Source of the DNA: Cellulomonas sp.
GTDB taxonomy: Bacteria; Actinomycetota; Actinomycetes; Actinomycetales; Cellulomonadaceae
Assembly: GCF_017744555.1 (NCBI RefSeq)
Contig: NZ_JAGIBD010000020.1
Location: forward strand, 1-62,315
Length of the DNA stretch: 62,315 bases
Reading direction: 5' to 3'
Numbering within the stretch: position 1 is the first letter of the stretch; each line of letters opens with the position of its first letter. Position numbers and translations under genes: made by a program. Of the stretch, positions 56,362 through 62,315 are shown piece by piece. The notes below the pieces were generated by a model. That model did no database searches. It saw nothing but the letters and a program-made list of their open reading frames with translations, and was not told the DNA's origin.

Positions 56362-56765
56362 CGGTCGTGGACTGGCTCCTCGCGGTCGGCGGCCTTGTCG
56401 GCGCCGTCGGTGGTCTCGCTGGCCTCGGGGTGATCCTCCGGGCACGCGCGCAGAACCGCCGCGACGCCGCCGAGGGTGACGCCGCGGTGATCGCGGCGCA
56501 GGGCGCCGAGTGGGACCGCCTAGTGCAGGCGCTCTACGAGACGCACGTGAAGCCCCTCGAGGACCGCCTCCAGAAGCAGGACGAACGGCTCGACGCGCAG
56601 GACCGGAAGATCGCGCAGATGGACGAGGAGATCCAGGCGTGGCGGTCCCGGTACTGGTCGGCGGTGGAGCACATCCGCCGCCTCACGCTGTGGATCACCC
56701 GGCACATGCCCGACGGGATCCCGGCACCTCCGACTCCGCCGGCGACCATCGCCGACGACCTCTGA
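56358..56765 (+). CDS. One-TM coiled-coil protein, 135 aa
   Basis: ATGA overlap. N-terminal transmembrane helix (WLLAVGGLVGAVGGLAGLGVIL) then a long coiled coil (VKPLEDRLQKQDERLDAQDRKIAQMDEEIQAWRSRYWSAVEHI), then hydrophobic stretch and Pro tail. Common in actinophage lysis cassettes downstream of LysA; spanin-like or holin-partner role inferred. Confidence 0.65.
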   Translation: MTVVDWLLAVGGLVGAVGGLAGLGVILRARAQNRRDAAEGDAAVIAAQGAEWDRLVQALYETHVKPLEDRLQKQDERLDAQDRKIAQMDEEIQAWRSRYWSAVEHIRRLTLWITRHMPDGIPAPPTPPATIADDL

Positions 56766-56785
56766 CCCTGACCGGGAGGTCACCC

Positions 56786-57223
56786 ATGCTCCGCCGCATC
56801 CTCGCCGCCCTCGCGGCCACCCTGCTCCTGCTGCTCGTGCCGGTCGGCGCGGCCACGGCCACGGTCATCGACCCGGCCCCCGTGGCCCCCGTGGCGCCGG
56901 TCATCGCGTTCACGCTCGACCCGCTGACCGTCGTGCACCTCGCCGTCGCGTTCGTCCTGCCGGTGGTCGTCGGGCTCGTCACGACCCGCGTCACCTCGTC
57001 GTCGGTGCGCGCGTGGCTGCTGGCCGGGCTGACCCTGGTGACGTCGCTGCTCGTCGAGCTCGGCCGTGCGATCGAGGCCTCCGTGACGTACGACCTCGGC
57101 GTCGCGCTGCTCGCGGCGCTGCCGGCGTTCGTGATCTCGGTGTCGACGTACTACGGCCTGTGGCGCCCGACCGGCGTGACCGACGCCGCACAGCGCGTCG
57201 GCGCCCGACACCTCGCCGACTGA
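56786..57223 (+). CDS. Holin
   Basis: 145 aa, GGGAGG upstream. MLRRILAALAATLLLLLVPVGAATA is a signal-like first helix; then VVHLAVAFVLPVVVGLVTTRVTS, SSVRAWLLAGLTLVTSLLVELGRAIE and YDLGVALLAALPAFVISVSTYYGLW give the holin arrangement common in Micrococcales phages (the W-R-P-x-G-V end is typical). Forms the membrane lesion that releases LysA. Followed by a terminator. Confidence 0.8.
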   Translation: MLRRILAALAATLLLLLVPVGAATATVIDPAPVAPVAPVIAFTLDPLTVVHLAVAFVLPVVVGLVTTRVTSSSVRAWLLAGLTLVTSLLVELGRAIEASVTYDLGVALLAALPAFVISVSTYYGLWRPTGVTDAAQRVGARHLAD

Positions 57224-57243
57224 CCGCAGGCCAGCACGACGAC

Positions 57244-57273
57244 GCCCCCTCTCCGCTACGGCGGGGAGGGGGC
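57244..57273 (+). terminator. Terminator hairpin at end of late operon
   Basis: GCCCCCTCTCCGC (57244-57256) pairs with GCGGGGAGGGGGC (57261-57273), 13 bp with one G-U, around a stable UACG tetraloop. It ends the lysis operon 21 bp after the holin stop and separates it from opposing right-end cargo. Confidence 0.88.
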
Positions 57274-57293
57274 GGCTGAGCGCGCGCGGAACC

Positions 57294-57812
57294 CTAGATG
57301 GGGTCCTCGACAGCCCCGGGTTCGCCGCCGAAGGTGATCACGCCGCGCGGGATGATCGGGAGAACCACTACCTCTTCGGGGGTGACGCGGACACTGAGGT
57401 CCATGACCGCCTGGCGGAGGTACGGAAGGACAGTCATGGCTGCAACCATGTCGCCGAAGGCACACAACACCTCGGGCGAGACGTCGAAAGGCTCAGGCGA
57501 CACGTACATCGCGGCCGCATCTGCGAGGAGCTCTCCGTTGGCGTGTGGAACGCTCACAGAGACGCGGTAGTCGATGCCCTCGCGCCGCTTCCTGAACGCG
57601 GTCCTGAACTCGCCAGCGAAATCGTCAGACCCGGACGTCTCAGTGCTCAGCTCGGGCGAGGGCCCGTCCTCCGTTCGCTCCTGATAGTCGCCTGTGTCGT
57701 CCCATGTGGCGGAGAGTTGGTAGAAGCGAACCGCAGCCAGGTCGAGCAGCTGGACTAGTTCTTCGAGCGTCTCAACGCCCCGAGCCTGGGGTGACTCACC
57801 GATCTCAGACAC
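57294..57812 (-). CDS. Unknown protein, 172 aa (right-end cargo)
   Basis: Minus strand, start 8 bp inside the upstream HTH gene's end. Soluble, acidic. FRTAFRKRREGIDYRVSVSVPHANGELLADAAAMYVSPEPFDVSPEVLCAFGDMVAAMTVLPYLRQAVMDLSVRVTPEEVVVLPIIPRGVITF is alpha/beta with no known motif. AT-richer than the lysis genes. Paired tightly with the HTH gene, so they probably act together; the topology matches a regulator-effector or toxin-antitoxin-like pair but no such family is recognised. Confidence 0.7.
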   Translation of the reverse strand: MSEIGESPQARGVETLEELVQLLDLAAVRFYQLSATWDDTGDYQERTEDGPSPELSTETSGSDDFAGEFRTAFRKRREGIDYRVSVSVPHANGELLADAAAMYVSPEPFDVSPEVLCAFGDMVAAMTVLPYLRQAVMDLSVRVTPEEVVVLPIIPRGVITFGGEPGAVEDPI

Positions 57813-58461
57813 GGAGCTCCTCCATCTTGCCCCACTCGTAGCTCCAGTTCACTCCGTCGCGCGCCGCGTAGGACTCGTCGACGCGGGCAGCACTGGACGT
57901 CGTGTAAAGCCGTGCCGCCCTCGAGGTCCACGATCCAGCCGCCCACTGGCGACCGACGATCACGATCGTCGGTCGAGCGTCCGCGACGGGGCGCGGTGCG
58001 AGTCGGCCGTTGAGCCAGTCCACGCAAGCGGCGTCGAGGGGCAGCGGGCCAGCTTCGGGGAGTCGCTGGTTGACATCTGCCCAAGCGTGGACGGACGACC
58101 ATGTCCAGAGCTTCTGGTTGCCCACCACCATCCGATGGGGCGGGAAGTCCGCCGGCCCGCGCGTGCCAGCGACCCAGGTGCGCACCGTCTCGCGGTTGAC
58201 CGCGAGCCGTTCGGCGATCTCTGGGACGTTGACGAGATCCTCAAGGACTCGCACGACCCCGAGGCCAACCTCGGCGATGTGAGTGAGGACGACTCCGAGC
58301 GCAGCCTCTCCTGAGGGCGCATCGATCTCGACATCGATGGACGTGACGCCGTCAACCATCGAGGGCTGGAGCACGAAGCGCTCGGTGAAGAGGGCGTCGA
58401 GCTGCGCACCATCGTTGATGTCGAGGCCGGAGACGATCGCCGTGAAGGCGAAGGTAGTCAT
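57805..58461 (-). CDS. HTH-containing protein, 218 aa
   Basis: ATG at 58461 with GCGAGGAG upstream. N-terminal alpha/beta half (TFAFTAIVSGLDINDGAQLDALF...GVTSIDVEIDAPSGEAALGVVLTHIAEVGLGVVRV), then a helix-turn-helix, NVPEIAERLAVNRETVRTWVAGTRGPADFPPHRMVV, followed by KLWTWSSVHAWADVNQRLP. This layout (small beta domain, HTH, F-P-x-P-x...W-W-S-x-V) is frequent in actinobacterial orphan regulators of unknown ligand. Overlaps the downstream partner by 8 bp. Confidence 0.75.
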   Translation of the reverse strand: MTTFAFTAIVSGLDINDGAQLDALFTERFVLQPSMVDGVTSIDVEIDAPSGEAALGVVLTHIAEVGLGVVRVLEDLVNVPEIAERLAVNRETVRTWVAGTRGPADFPPHRMVVGNQKLWTWSSVHAWADVNQRLPEAGPLPLDAACVDWLNGRLAPRPVADARPTIVIVGRQWAAGSWTSRAARLYTTSSAARVDESYAARDGVNWSYEWGKMEELRV

Positions 58462-58485
58462 GTGGCGGGCTCCTCGCTTGCAGCC

Positions 58486-58499
58486 GTAGTGGTGACTAC
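58486..58499. promoter_or_regulatory. Inverted repeat GTAGT-GGTG-ACTAC upstream of HTH cargo gene
   Basis: A 5-4-5 palindrome 25 bp upstream of the ATG at 58461 on the minus strand. Close enough to be an operator for the HTH protein. On the minus strand TTGCCA and TACCCT lie upstream as weak -35/-10 candidates. Confidence 0.4.
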
Positions 58500-58569
58500 G
58501 TCTCGCAAGGGTAGCGGGTTCCTGTTGGCATGTGGCAACTTCAGAGTGGTGATCGAGTGAAGGTCACCA

Positions 58570-58872
58570 GTGCCTCCGAGTGGGCTTGTTGCCGTGCGGG
58601 CAGCGCAGGGCGATCGACCAGAGGGCTCGAGCCGTGTTGTTGCCGGTGCTCCACACAGGCGTCTGGCACCCATCACCGCAGAAGAGCGTCCCTGTGGCAT
58701 GCGCCGACTTGCCTGGATGATCCCTGTCGTACGTCCAGCCAAACTCCTTCTGGAGCACGCGCAACACCTTCTTGGCGTCCGTTCCCTTGGGCAGACCACC
58801 CATCAGGCAGCACCACGTTCGCCCGTACGCATCCCTGGAAGGTACCAGCGGGAAGTGCTCCGCGAGCAGCAT
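58570..58872 (-). CDS. Small Cys/His-rich protein, 102 aa
   Basis: Minus strand. VLRVLQKEFGWTYDRDHPGKSAHATGTLFCGDGCQTPVWSTGNNTARALWSIALRCPHGNKPTRRHW has a GW-x-x-x-x-D-H-P...H-A...C-x-x-x-C...C-P-H pattern, with conserved-looking W and His/Cys that could bind zinc. The first ~25 residues are uncertain; a later start within MGGLPKGTDAKK is possible. Resembles small orphan proteins of integrative elements; function unknown. Confidence 0.6.
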
Positions 58873-59109
58873 TCGCGCTGGCCATGAGTATCCGTGCCAC
58901 CGTCGCAGCCACGACGCCGCCCCACCTCCGCCTCGTGCGGGGGTGGGGGTGGTTCGTCATGCCCGGCGACGTCGTGCGGGGCGCTCGCGGTACGGGAACA
59001 CCTCGGGCCGGCCGTGGCCGTAGCATCGGCCGCTAGCGCACGACGGCGCCACCAGCGTGGGATCGCGCCAGGGCGCGCTGGTGAGTGGCTGGACGCAGGA
59101 TGCCGCACC

Positions 59110-59361
59110 CTAGGAACCCCACGGGATGACGCTGGTGCAGCGCTCGCAGACCCCATCGAGCCACAGCCCGCTCCAGGACTCCTGAGGGAAGTCATGCAGG
59201 CGTCGCACAGGCACCCCACACGCAGTGCGCGGAGAGCTGTCGACGACGACGTGCAGCGTTCCGCTCGGCACTCGCGTCGCTGGGCTCGCCCCGGCACCGG
59301 CATCGATCTCCGGGTCTGCCACGAGGTATTCGTAGTCGGAGGAGGCAATGTGGTTGGTCAC
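59110..59361 (-). CDS. Small Cys-containing protein, 83 aa
   Basis: Minus strand. SGTLHVVVDSSPRTACGVPVRRLHDFPQESWSGLWLDGVCERCTSVIP has the A-C-G-x-P...C-x-x-C pattern of DUF3039-like small zinc proteins, as at 8786-9022. No obvious operon partner; 748 bp before attR. The 237 bp to the previous gene (58873-59109) hold no recognisable gene. Confidence 0.55.
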   Translation of the reverse strand: MTNHIASSDYEYLVADPEIDAGAGASPATRVPSGTLHVVVDSSPRTACGVPVRRLHDFPQESWSGLWLDGVCERCTSVIPWGS

Positions 59362-59420
59362 GGGGTCGACGCTAGGACGCTGCTAGCCGCGGCGGAAGAT
59401 CGCGCTACGGGGATGGTCGC

Positions 59421-59693
59421 GTGACCGACAGAGCTGGACCGAGCCACGCCGACATGGCCGCCGCGTGGCGGCGCATCCTCAACGAGCGGCCGATCCCGCC
59501 GCGGAGGCTGCAGCACGACGGCCGCACGCCGATCGACGTCGTCGCGCGCATCGTCTGGGAGCACGACGGTGAGGACCGGATCAGCACGCGCGCGATCGAC
59601 TGGGTCGGCCGCGACGTCCTCGTCGAGATCAGCGATCCCCGGTGGCAGACCAAGGGCGTGTGGCTCGACGCGTCGGACATCCGCCGCCGCTGA
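59421..59693 (+). CDS. Small protein, 90 aa
   Basis: GTG. HADMAAAWRRILNERPIPPRRLQHDGRTPIDVVARIVWEHDGEDRISTRAIDWVGRDVLVEISDPRWQTKGVWLDASDIRRR: N-terminal helix then a beta barrel-like region with W-x-x-D-A-x-D-I-R-R end that many actinobacterial orphan proteins share. The only plus-strand gene in this cargo block. A TCGCGCTAC half-site (59400-59408) lies just before it. Confidence 0.6.
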   Translation: MTDRAGPSHADMAAAWRRILNERPIPPRRLQHDGRTPIDVVARIVWEHDGEDRISTRAIDWVGRDVLVEISDPRWQTKGVWLDASDIRRR

Positions 59694-59694
59694 C

Positions 59695-59937
59695 CTACCG
59701 GCTTCCGCGCATCCGGTTCCTGATGGCCCACCACAGCACCTCGTCGACGATCTGCGCTGCGGGCTCGGCGAGGACCCGACCGAGGTCTGTGTGGCTGGGC
59801 CAGGGGGCCTCGCCCCAGAATGCTTCGCGCGCCGCGAGCATGATCAGCAGGACGTCGTCAGGGAGCCCGGCGGCGCGAGCGCGGTCCATCGCCGCGGCCG
59901 CAGCACGGACCTGGTCGGGGGTTCGGTCAGGCGCCAT
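59695..59937 (-). CDS. Small helical protein, 80 aa, next to attR
   Basis: Minus strand. DQVRAAAAAMDRARAAGLPDDVLLIMLAAREAFWGEAPWPSHTDLGRVLAEPAAQIVDEVLWWAIRNRMRGS: helical, no family recognised. Its stop is 1 bp from the plus-strand neighbour's stop (convergent). Last gene before attR. Upstream on its strand, 60036-60061, lie two GCTACA copies and a GCTACAGCAGG that matches the excisionase promoter. Confidence 0.55.
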   Translation of the reverse strand: MAPDRTPDQVRAAAAAMDRARAAGLPDDVLLIMLAAREAFWGEAPWPSHTDLGRVLAEPAAQIVDEVLWWAIRNRMRGSR

Positions 59938-60090
59938 CTCTGGGGGCTCCCTGGGGGCTACGCGTCACTGGATGTGGCTGTAAGCCCTGGTCACGGGCGT
60001 GCATTCGGGAGCACCCGACGAGCCCCCAGCGTCGTGGTGCTACACGATCTGCTACAGCAGGAAACGGCGCCTGACCTGCGGTGATACCGG

Positions 60091-60139
60091 TGTGCGCCTG
60101 GGCAGATTCGAACTGCCGACACCCGCTTTAGGAGAGCGG
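60091..60139. repeat. attR: attR, 49-bp att core
   Basis: Identical to 4597-4645. Here it completes the tRNA-Arg gene: the repeat spans from the anticodon-stem edge at 60139 down past the tRNA 3' end. The phage-borne copy of the 3' half thus restores a functional tRNA after integration. Confidence 0.95.
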
Positions 60140-60165
60140 TGCTCTATCCCCTGAGCTACAGGCGC
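60093..60165 (-). tRNA. tRNA-Arg (anticodon CCU)
   Basis: 73-nt cloverleaf on the minus strand. Acceptor GCGCCTG/CAGGCGC, D-stem GCTC/GAGC, anticodon stem CCGCT/AGCGG with loop CTCCTAA (anticodon CCU), T arm GGCAG-TTCGAAT-CTGCC, discriminator A. CCA is not encoded. Integration hotspot; the 3' half is the att core. Confidence 0.97.
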
Positions 60166-60502
60166 GCGGGGCTTCCCGAGAACATGGTCAGGGACTCGGT
60201 GGTGAGACCCCACCCGTCTCAAACCGCACTCACGTCGGCCCCGTGCAACGCCGCCCAGGCCAGTGAAGGCCCGTTCGACGCCGATCCAGCCTACCGGGAC
60301 AGGACGCGCGCGTGCGCCATCACCCCCTGCGCGCGAGCTGCCCGCGGCGTGCACAGCAGCCCGCTCGCGACGACACGGACTGCTCACGGCCCCGCCCACG
60401 GCCCGCCGTGAGACGCTCGCCCCACCCGGACCGGAGCGCGTCCCCATCCGCAGAGGCCCGCTCCCGCACGACCACCACCGACGCCCCACCAGGACGGACC
60501 CG
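60166..60502. other. Host spacer upstream of tRNA-Arg
   Basis: 337 bp. Should hold the tRNA promoter on the minus strand. An inverted repeat TGAGAC-7 nt-GTCTCA lies at 60203-60221. No gene recognised on either strand. Confidence 0.4.
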
Positions 60503-60991
60503 ATGCGCCGCACCCGCCGCCCCGGCCGGACCCTCGCCGTCGCGGCCACCACGCTCTCCCTCCTCCCCGCCCTCACCGGCTGCGCCCCCACCACCCCCGG
60601 CGGCACCCTGCGCACCGTCGACGACACAGGCCACGGCAGCACCGCCGTCGACGACGACTGGGTCCTCACCCTCCCCGCCGACGACGACGCGAGCTGGACG
60701 CTCCTGCACGCCCGGCCGAGCGACGCGCTCGACCGCCTCCAGACCCCCGTCGACCCCGACGACGTCACCGCACTCGGCGGCACGTGGCAGCCCGTGCGGT
60801 CAGGCCGGTTCGACCTGCCCGCCGACCTGACCGGCACGTACCTGCTCTGCTGGGCCGTCCCGTCGGACACCGGACCGGCCATCGAGCCGGTCCAGGCGAC
60901 GACCCGCGGCTGCGCCGAGGTCGCACTCGACGACGGCGCACGCGTCGAGGCGACGTGGGGCGCGGGCGGCTTCGGCGCGCAGTCCGGCTGA
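60503..60991 (+). CDS. Host lipoprotein, 162 aa
   Basis: ATG. Signal peptide (RRPGRTLAVAATTLSLLPALTGC) with a lipobox LTGC at Cys26. Mature part is short, beta-rich and acidic (DDTGHGSTAVDDDWVLTLPADDDASWTLLHAR...). Two further Cys (LCWAV; RGCAEV) could form a disulfide. No family recognised. Convergent with the damaged protease gene. Confidence 0.75.
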   Translation: MRRTRRPGRTLAVAATTLSLLPALTGCAPTTPGGTLRTVDDTGHGSTAVDDDWVLTLPADDDASWTLLHARPSDALDRLQTPVDPDDVTALGGTWQPVRSGRFDLPADLTGTYLLCWAVPSDTGPAIEPVQATTRGCAEVALDDGARVEATWGAGGFGAQSG

Positions 60992-61016
60992 CAAACCGGC
61001 CGAGCCCCGACCCGCC

Positions 61017-61405
61017 TCACCCCACCGGTGGCTCGACCACCACGGGCACGCCCCAGTCGGTGAACTGCTGCACGGTCGTCGTCTGCACGCCCCCGAACGT
61101 CCCGGTGCCCTGCGTCCCGACGACCACGTGCCCGTCGGCGAGCCACACGATAAGCTCCTGCATGTCGACGCCCATCATGTTGAACGGCGCATCGGCCGGC
61201 AGGCGCCACGCGTGCACCTCGCCGCCGTTGACCAGGTCGATGACGTCCTGGTCGTCCTGCACCGTGTACGTGGGCGACATCGCGATCATGCCAGCGCTGA
61301 CGGCCGGGTCGGCGAGCGTGCGGTACGCGGAGCCGACCGTGCCGGCGAGGGCCTTCTCGGAGTCGCTGCTGGTGATGTCGCCCTCGACCCAGCCTACGAA
61401 GCCCC
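61017..61405 (-). pseudogene. Out-of-frame C-terminal part of the serine protease gene
   Basis: Continues on the minus strand in another frame right where the protease ORF stops: GFVGWVEGDITSSDSEKALAGTVGSAYRTLADPAVSAGMIAMSPTYTVQDDQDVIDLVNGG...TTTVQQFTDWGVPVVVEPPVG. Adding one G to the five-G tract at 61402-61406 joins it to the protease (QAGQPGGFVGW), a single ORF of about 375 aa. No start codon or ribosome-binding site lies before the protein-like part; the first ATG (61289) is too late. Either a true mutation or a sequencing error. Confidence 0.6.
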
Positions 61406-62149
61406 CGGTTGCCCGGCCTGCTGCAGCAGCACCGCGACGGCGTCGGGGCTCGCGTACAGGCCAGGTTCGTTGGGTCCACAGCCGAGCCCTCCCAGGGTGA
61501 TGCCCTGCAGACGGAGGCGCCCGCCCTTGAGGGTGTAGGCACCGGATCCGCTGTCGCCGATGCAGGTGTTCTGCGTGCCGGTCGGGGTCATGCACACCCA
61601 CCGGCCGGGTGCGCGGTCGGCATCGTCGGCGGCGGCGAGGACCGGTGTGCACTCGTGGCCGTCCACGACCCGTAGGGGCATCGTCTTGGCCTGGCAGGGC
61701 CGCCTCTGGTCGGTGTCGACACGCCCCCAGCCGACGGCGACCGTCGTGGTGCCGATGTCGGGGGGCGACGCGACCTCCGCGACGTCGGCGGTGACGGGCT
61801 GCCCTAGCCGCAGCAACGCCAGCTCGGCGGCCGGGCCTTCCCCGAGCAGGCGTCGCACGACGGCGCGGCGTTCACCGGCGACGGGGTCGGCGCACAGGTC
61901 ATGCTCCCCCACGAGCACGTCGGGCAGGGGGCCGTCGCGCAAGCAGTGCGCGGCGGTCACGACCAGGTCCGGGGCCACCAGCGCACCCGAGCAGAAGGTG
62001 TTCGCCCACGTGCGGGACGGTGCGGCGCTGGCGTTGAGCACGGCGACGTACGCCCCTGCCGGCAAGCCCTCGGCGGCAGGGCCGGTGCACCCGGCGGCCG
62101 CGAGCAGCGTCACCAGCGCGACGGCGGCACCACGTTCAGCACTGCGCAC
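61394..62149 (-). CDS. Trypsin-like (S1) serine protease, lipoprotein, probably frameshifted
   Basis: 251 aa, GTG at 62149 overlapping the gene before. Lipobox LLAAAGC (Cys21). FCSGALVAPDLVVTAAHCL gives catalytic His68; CIGDSGSGAY gives Ser200. The expected Asp sits in PAAELALLRLG as Glu109. Cys pairs are plausible disulfides. Extracellular, membrane-anchored protease or protease-like sensor. The stop at 61394 comes from a likely 1-nt deletion in a G tract; see the adjoining C-terminal fragment. Confidence 0.8.
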   Translation of the reverse strand: MRSAERGAAVALVTLLAAAGCTGPAAEGLPAGAYVAVLNASAAPSRTWANTFCSGALVAPDLVVTAAHCLRDGPLPDVLVGEHDLCADPVAGERRAVVRRLLGEGPAAELALLRLGQPVTADVAEVASPPDIGTTTVAVGWGRVDTDQRRPCQAKTMPLRVVDGHECTPVLAAADDADRAPGRWVCMTPTGTQNTCIGDSGSGAYTLKGGRLRLQGITLGGLGCGPNEPGLYASPDAVAVLLQQAGQPGAS

Positions 62150-62315
62150 CGGGTGCGACCCCGTACTCGACCAGCACCGGCTCGCGGTACGTGTCCCCGC
62201 CGCTGCGGTAGTGCACGACGGTTCTGCTGACCGCCGCGTACTCGTCCGGCGACTCGGGCACGGCCTGCACGATCAGCGACACCGTGGCCCCGGGCTCGAC
62301 GACCGTCCCGTCAGG
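62136..62315 (-). CDS. Unknown host protein, C-terminal part (5' end outside window)
   Basis: The minus-strand frame runs off the right edge. Visible 59 residues: VVEPGATVSLIVQAVPESPDEYAAVSRTVVHYRSGGDTYREPVLVEYGVAPGAQC, beta-rich, like the end of a secreted Ig-like domain. Its stop overlaps the protease start by 14 bp, so the two are in one operon. Confidence 0.6.
   Translation of the reverse strand, partial: PDGTVVEPGATVSLIVQAVPESPDEYAAVSRTVVHYRSGGDTYREPVLVEYGVAPGAQC

Larger units (their letters stand above)
4597..60139. mobile_element. Complete siphovirus-type prophage (about 55.5 kb) in tRNA-Arg(CCU)
   Basis: Bounded by the 49-bp att repeats. It carries a full functional order: integrase, repressor, recombination, replication, terminase, portal, scaffold, capsid, connectors, tail tube, 1011-aa tape measure, tail tip, lysis. 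No key structural gene appears broken, so the prophage may be inducible (inference). The long tape measure, tail-tube protein and two chaperone-like genes with no sheath gene indicate a long non-contractile tail. Accessory insertions occur at 28476-29093, 29677-30345, 32554-35247, 42038-42484 and 57294-59937. Confidence 0.95.

Noticed and set aside
60036..60061. Another copy of the operon-head palindrome near attR
   Set aside because: Shares only TACA/GCTACAG pieces; the 20-bp symmetry is absent. Its match is to the excisionase promoter repeat instead.
1..62315. CRISPR arrays, insertion sequences and additional tRNA genes
   Set aside because: No regularly spaced repeats, transposase-like proteins with terminal repeats, or further cloverleaf sequences were seen.

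Overview
The window is high-GC DNA with GTG starts and dense 4-bp ATGA/GTGA/TGATG gene overlaps. Together with WhiB-, DUF3039- and LAxTG-type proteins this points to an actinobacterium, probably of the Cellulomonas/Micrococcales kind (inference from style, not a species call). Almost all of it is one apparently complete siphovirus-type prophage inserted in a tRNA-Arg(CCU) gene. A 49-bp direct repeat marks its ends (4597-4645 and 60091-60139). The intact tRNA is on the minus strand at 60093-60165, and the displaced 3' half lies at the left end beside the integrase.

Left host flank (1-4596): the end of a fibronectin-III protein, a small ribbon-helix-helix protein, and a visibly AT-richer three-gene minus-strand operon (1120-4291). 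The operon encodes a DUF262 (ParB/GmrS-like) protein, a DUF3696-type AAA ATPase and an unrecognised 310-aa protein; it looks like a transferred defence cassette parked beside the integration hotspot.

Prophage, left to right. Lysogeny (4669-9503): tyrosine integrase, PASTA membrane protein, ImmA/IrrE protease, HTH repressor, divergent Cro-like protein, antirepressor, second HTH regulator. Early and replication (9616-28411): excisionase-like gene, YqaJ-type exonuclease with Bet/RecT annealing protein, DnaQ-like exonuclease, HNH nucleases, C5 methyltransferase, WhiB- and ParB-like regulators, initiator-like and loader-like proteins, SSB, a PD-(D/E)XK resolvase-like nuclease, many small Cys-rich proteins, DUF4326, ASCH, and a DnaB-type helicase. 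No DNA polymerase or primase is recognisable, so the host replisome is presumably used. Packaging (29148-32487): small and large terminase. A cargo block (32554-35247) of small unknown genes plus a HicAB toxin-antitoxin pair separates the terminase from the portal. Head, connector and tail (35733-54785): portal, ADP-ribosyltransferase-like protein, scaffold, decoration protein, capsid, collagen/YadA-like fibre, MuF-like protein, connectors, tail tube, chaperones, a 1011-aa tape measure and tail-tip proteins. Lysis (54852-57223): amidase endolysin and four small membrane proteins, closed by a strong hairpin. Right-end cargo (57294-59937) is mostly on the minus strand.

The most distinctive regulatory signal is a 20-bp palindrome (GTAGCGCGAATTCGCGCTAC or variants) at the head of four separate operons, plus a half-site in the divergent excisionase/HTH region. 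In three copies it merges into a TACAGT -10-like box, which suggests one repressor-controlled regulon. Two of those operons also share a leader hairpin with a 20-nt loop.

Right host flank (60140-62315): a lipoprotein gene, a trypsin-like lipoprotein gene apparently broken by a 1-nt indel in a G tract, and the end of another gene.
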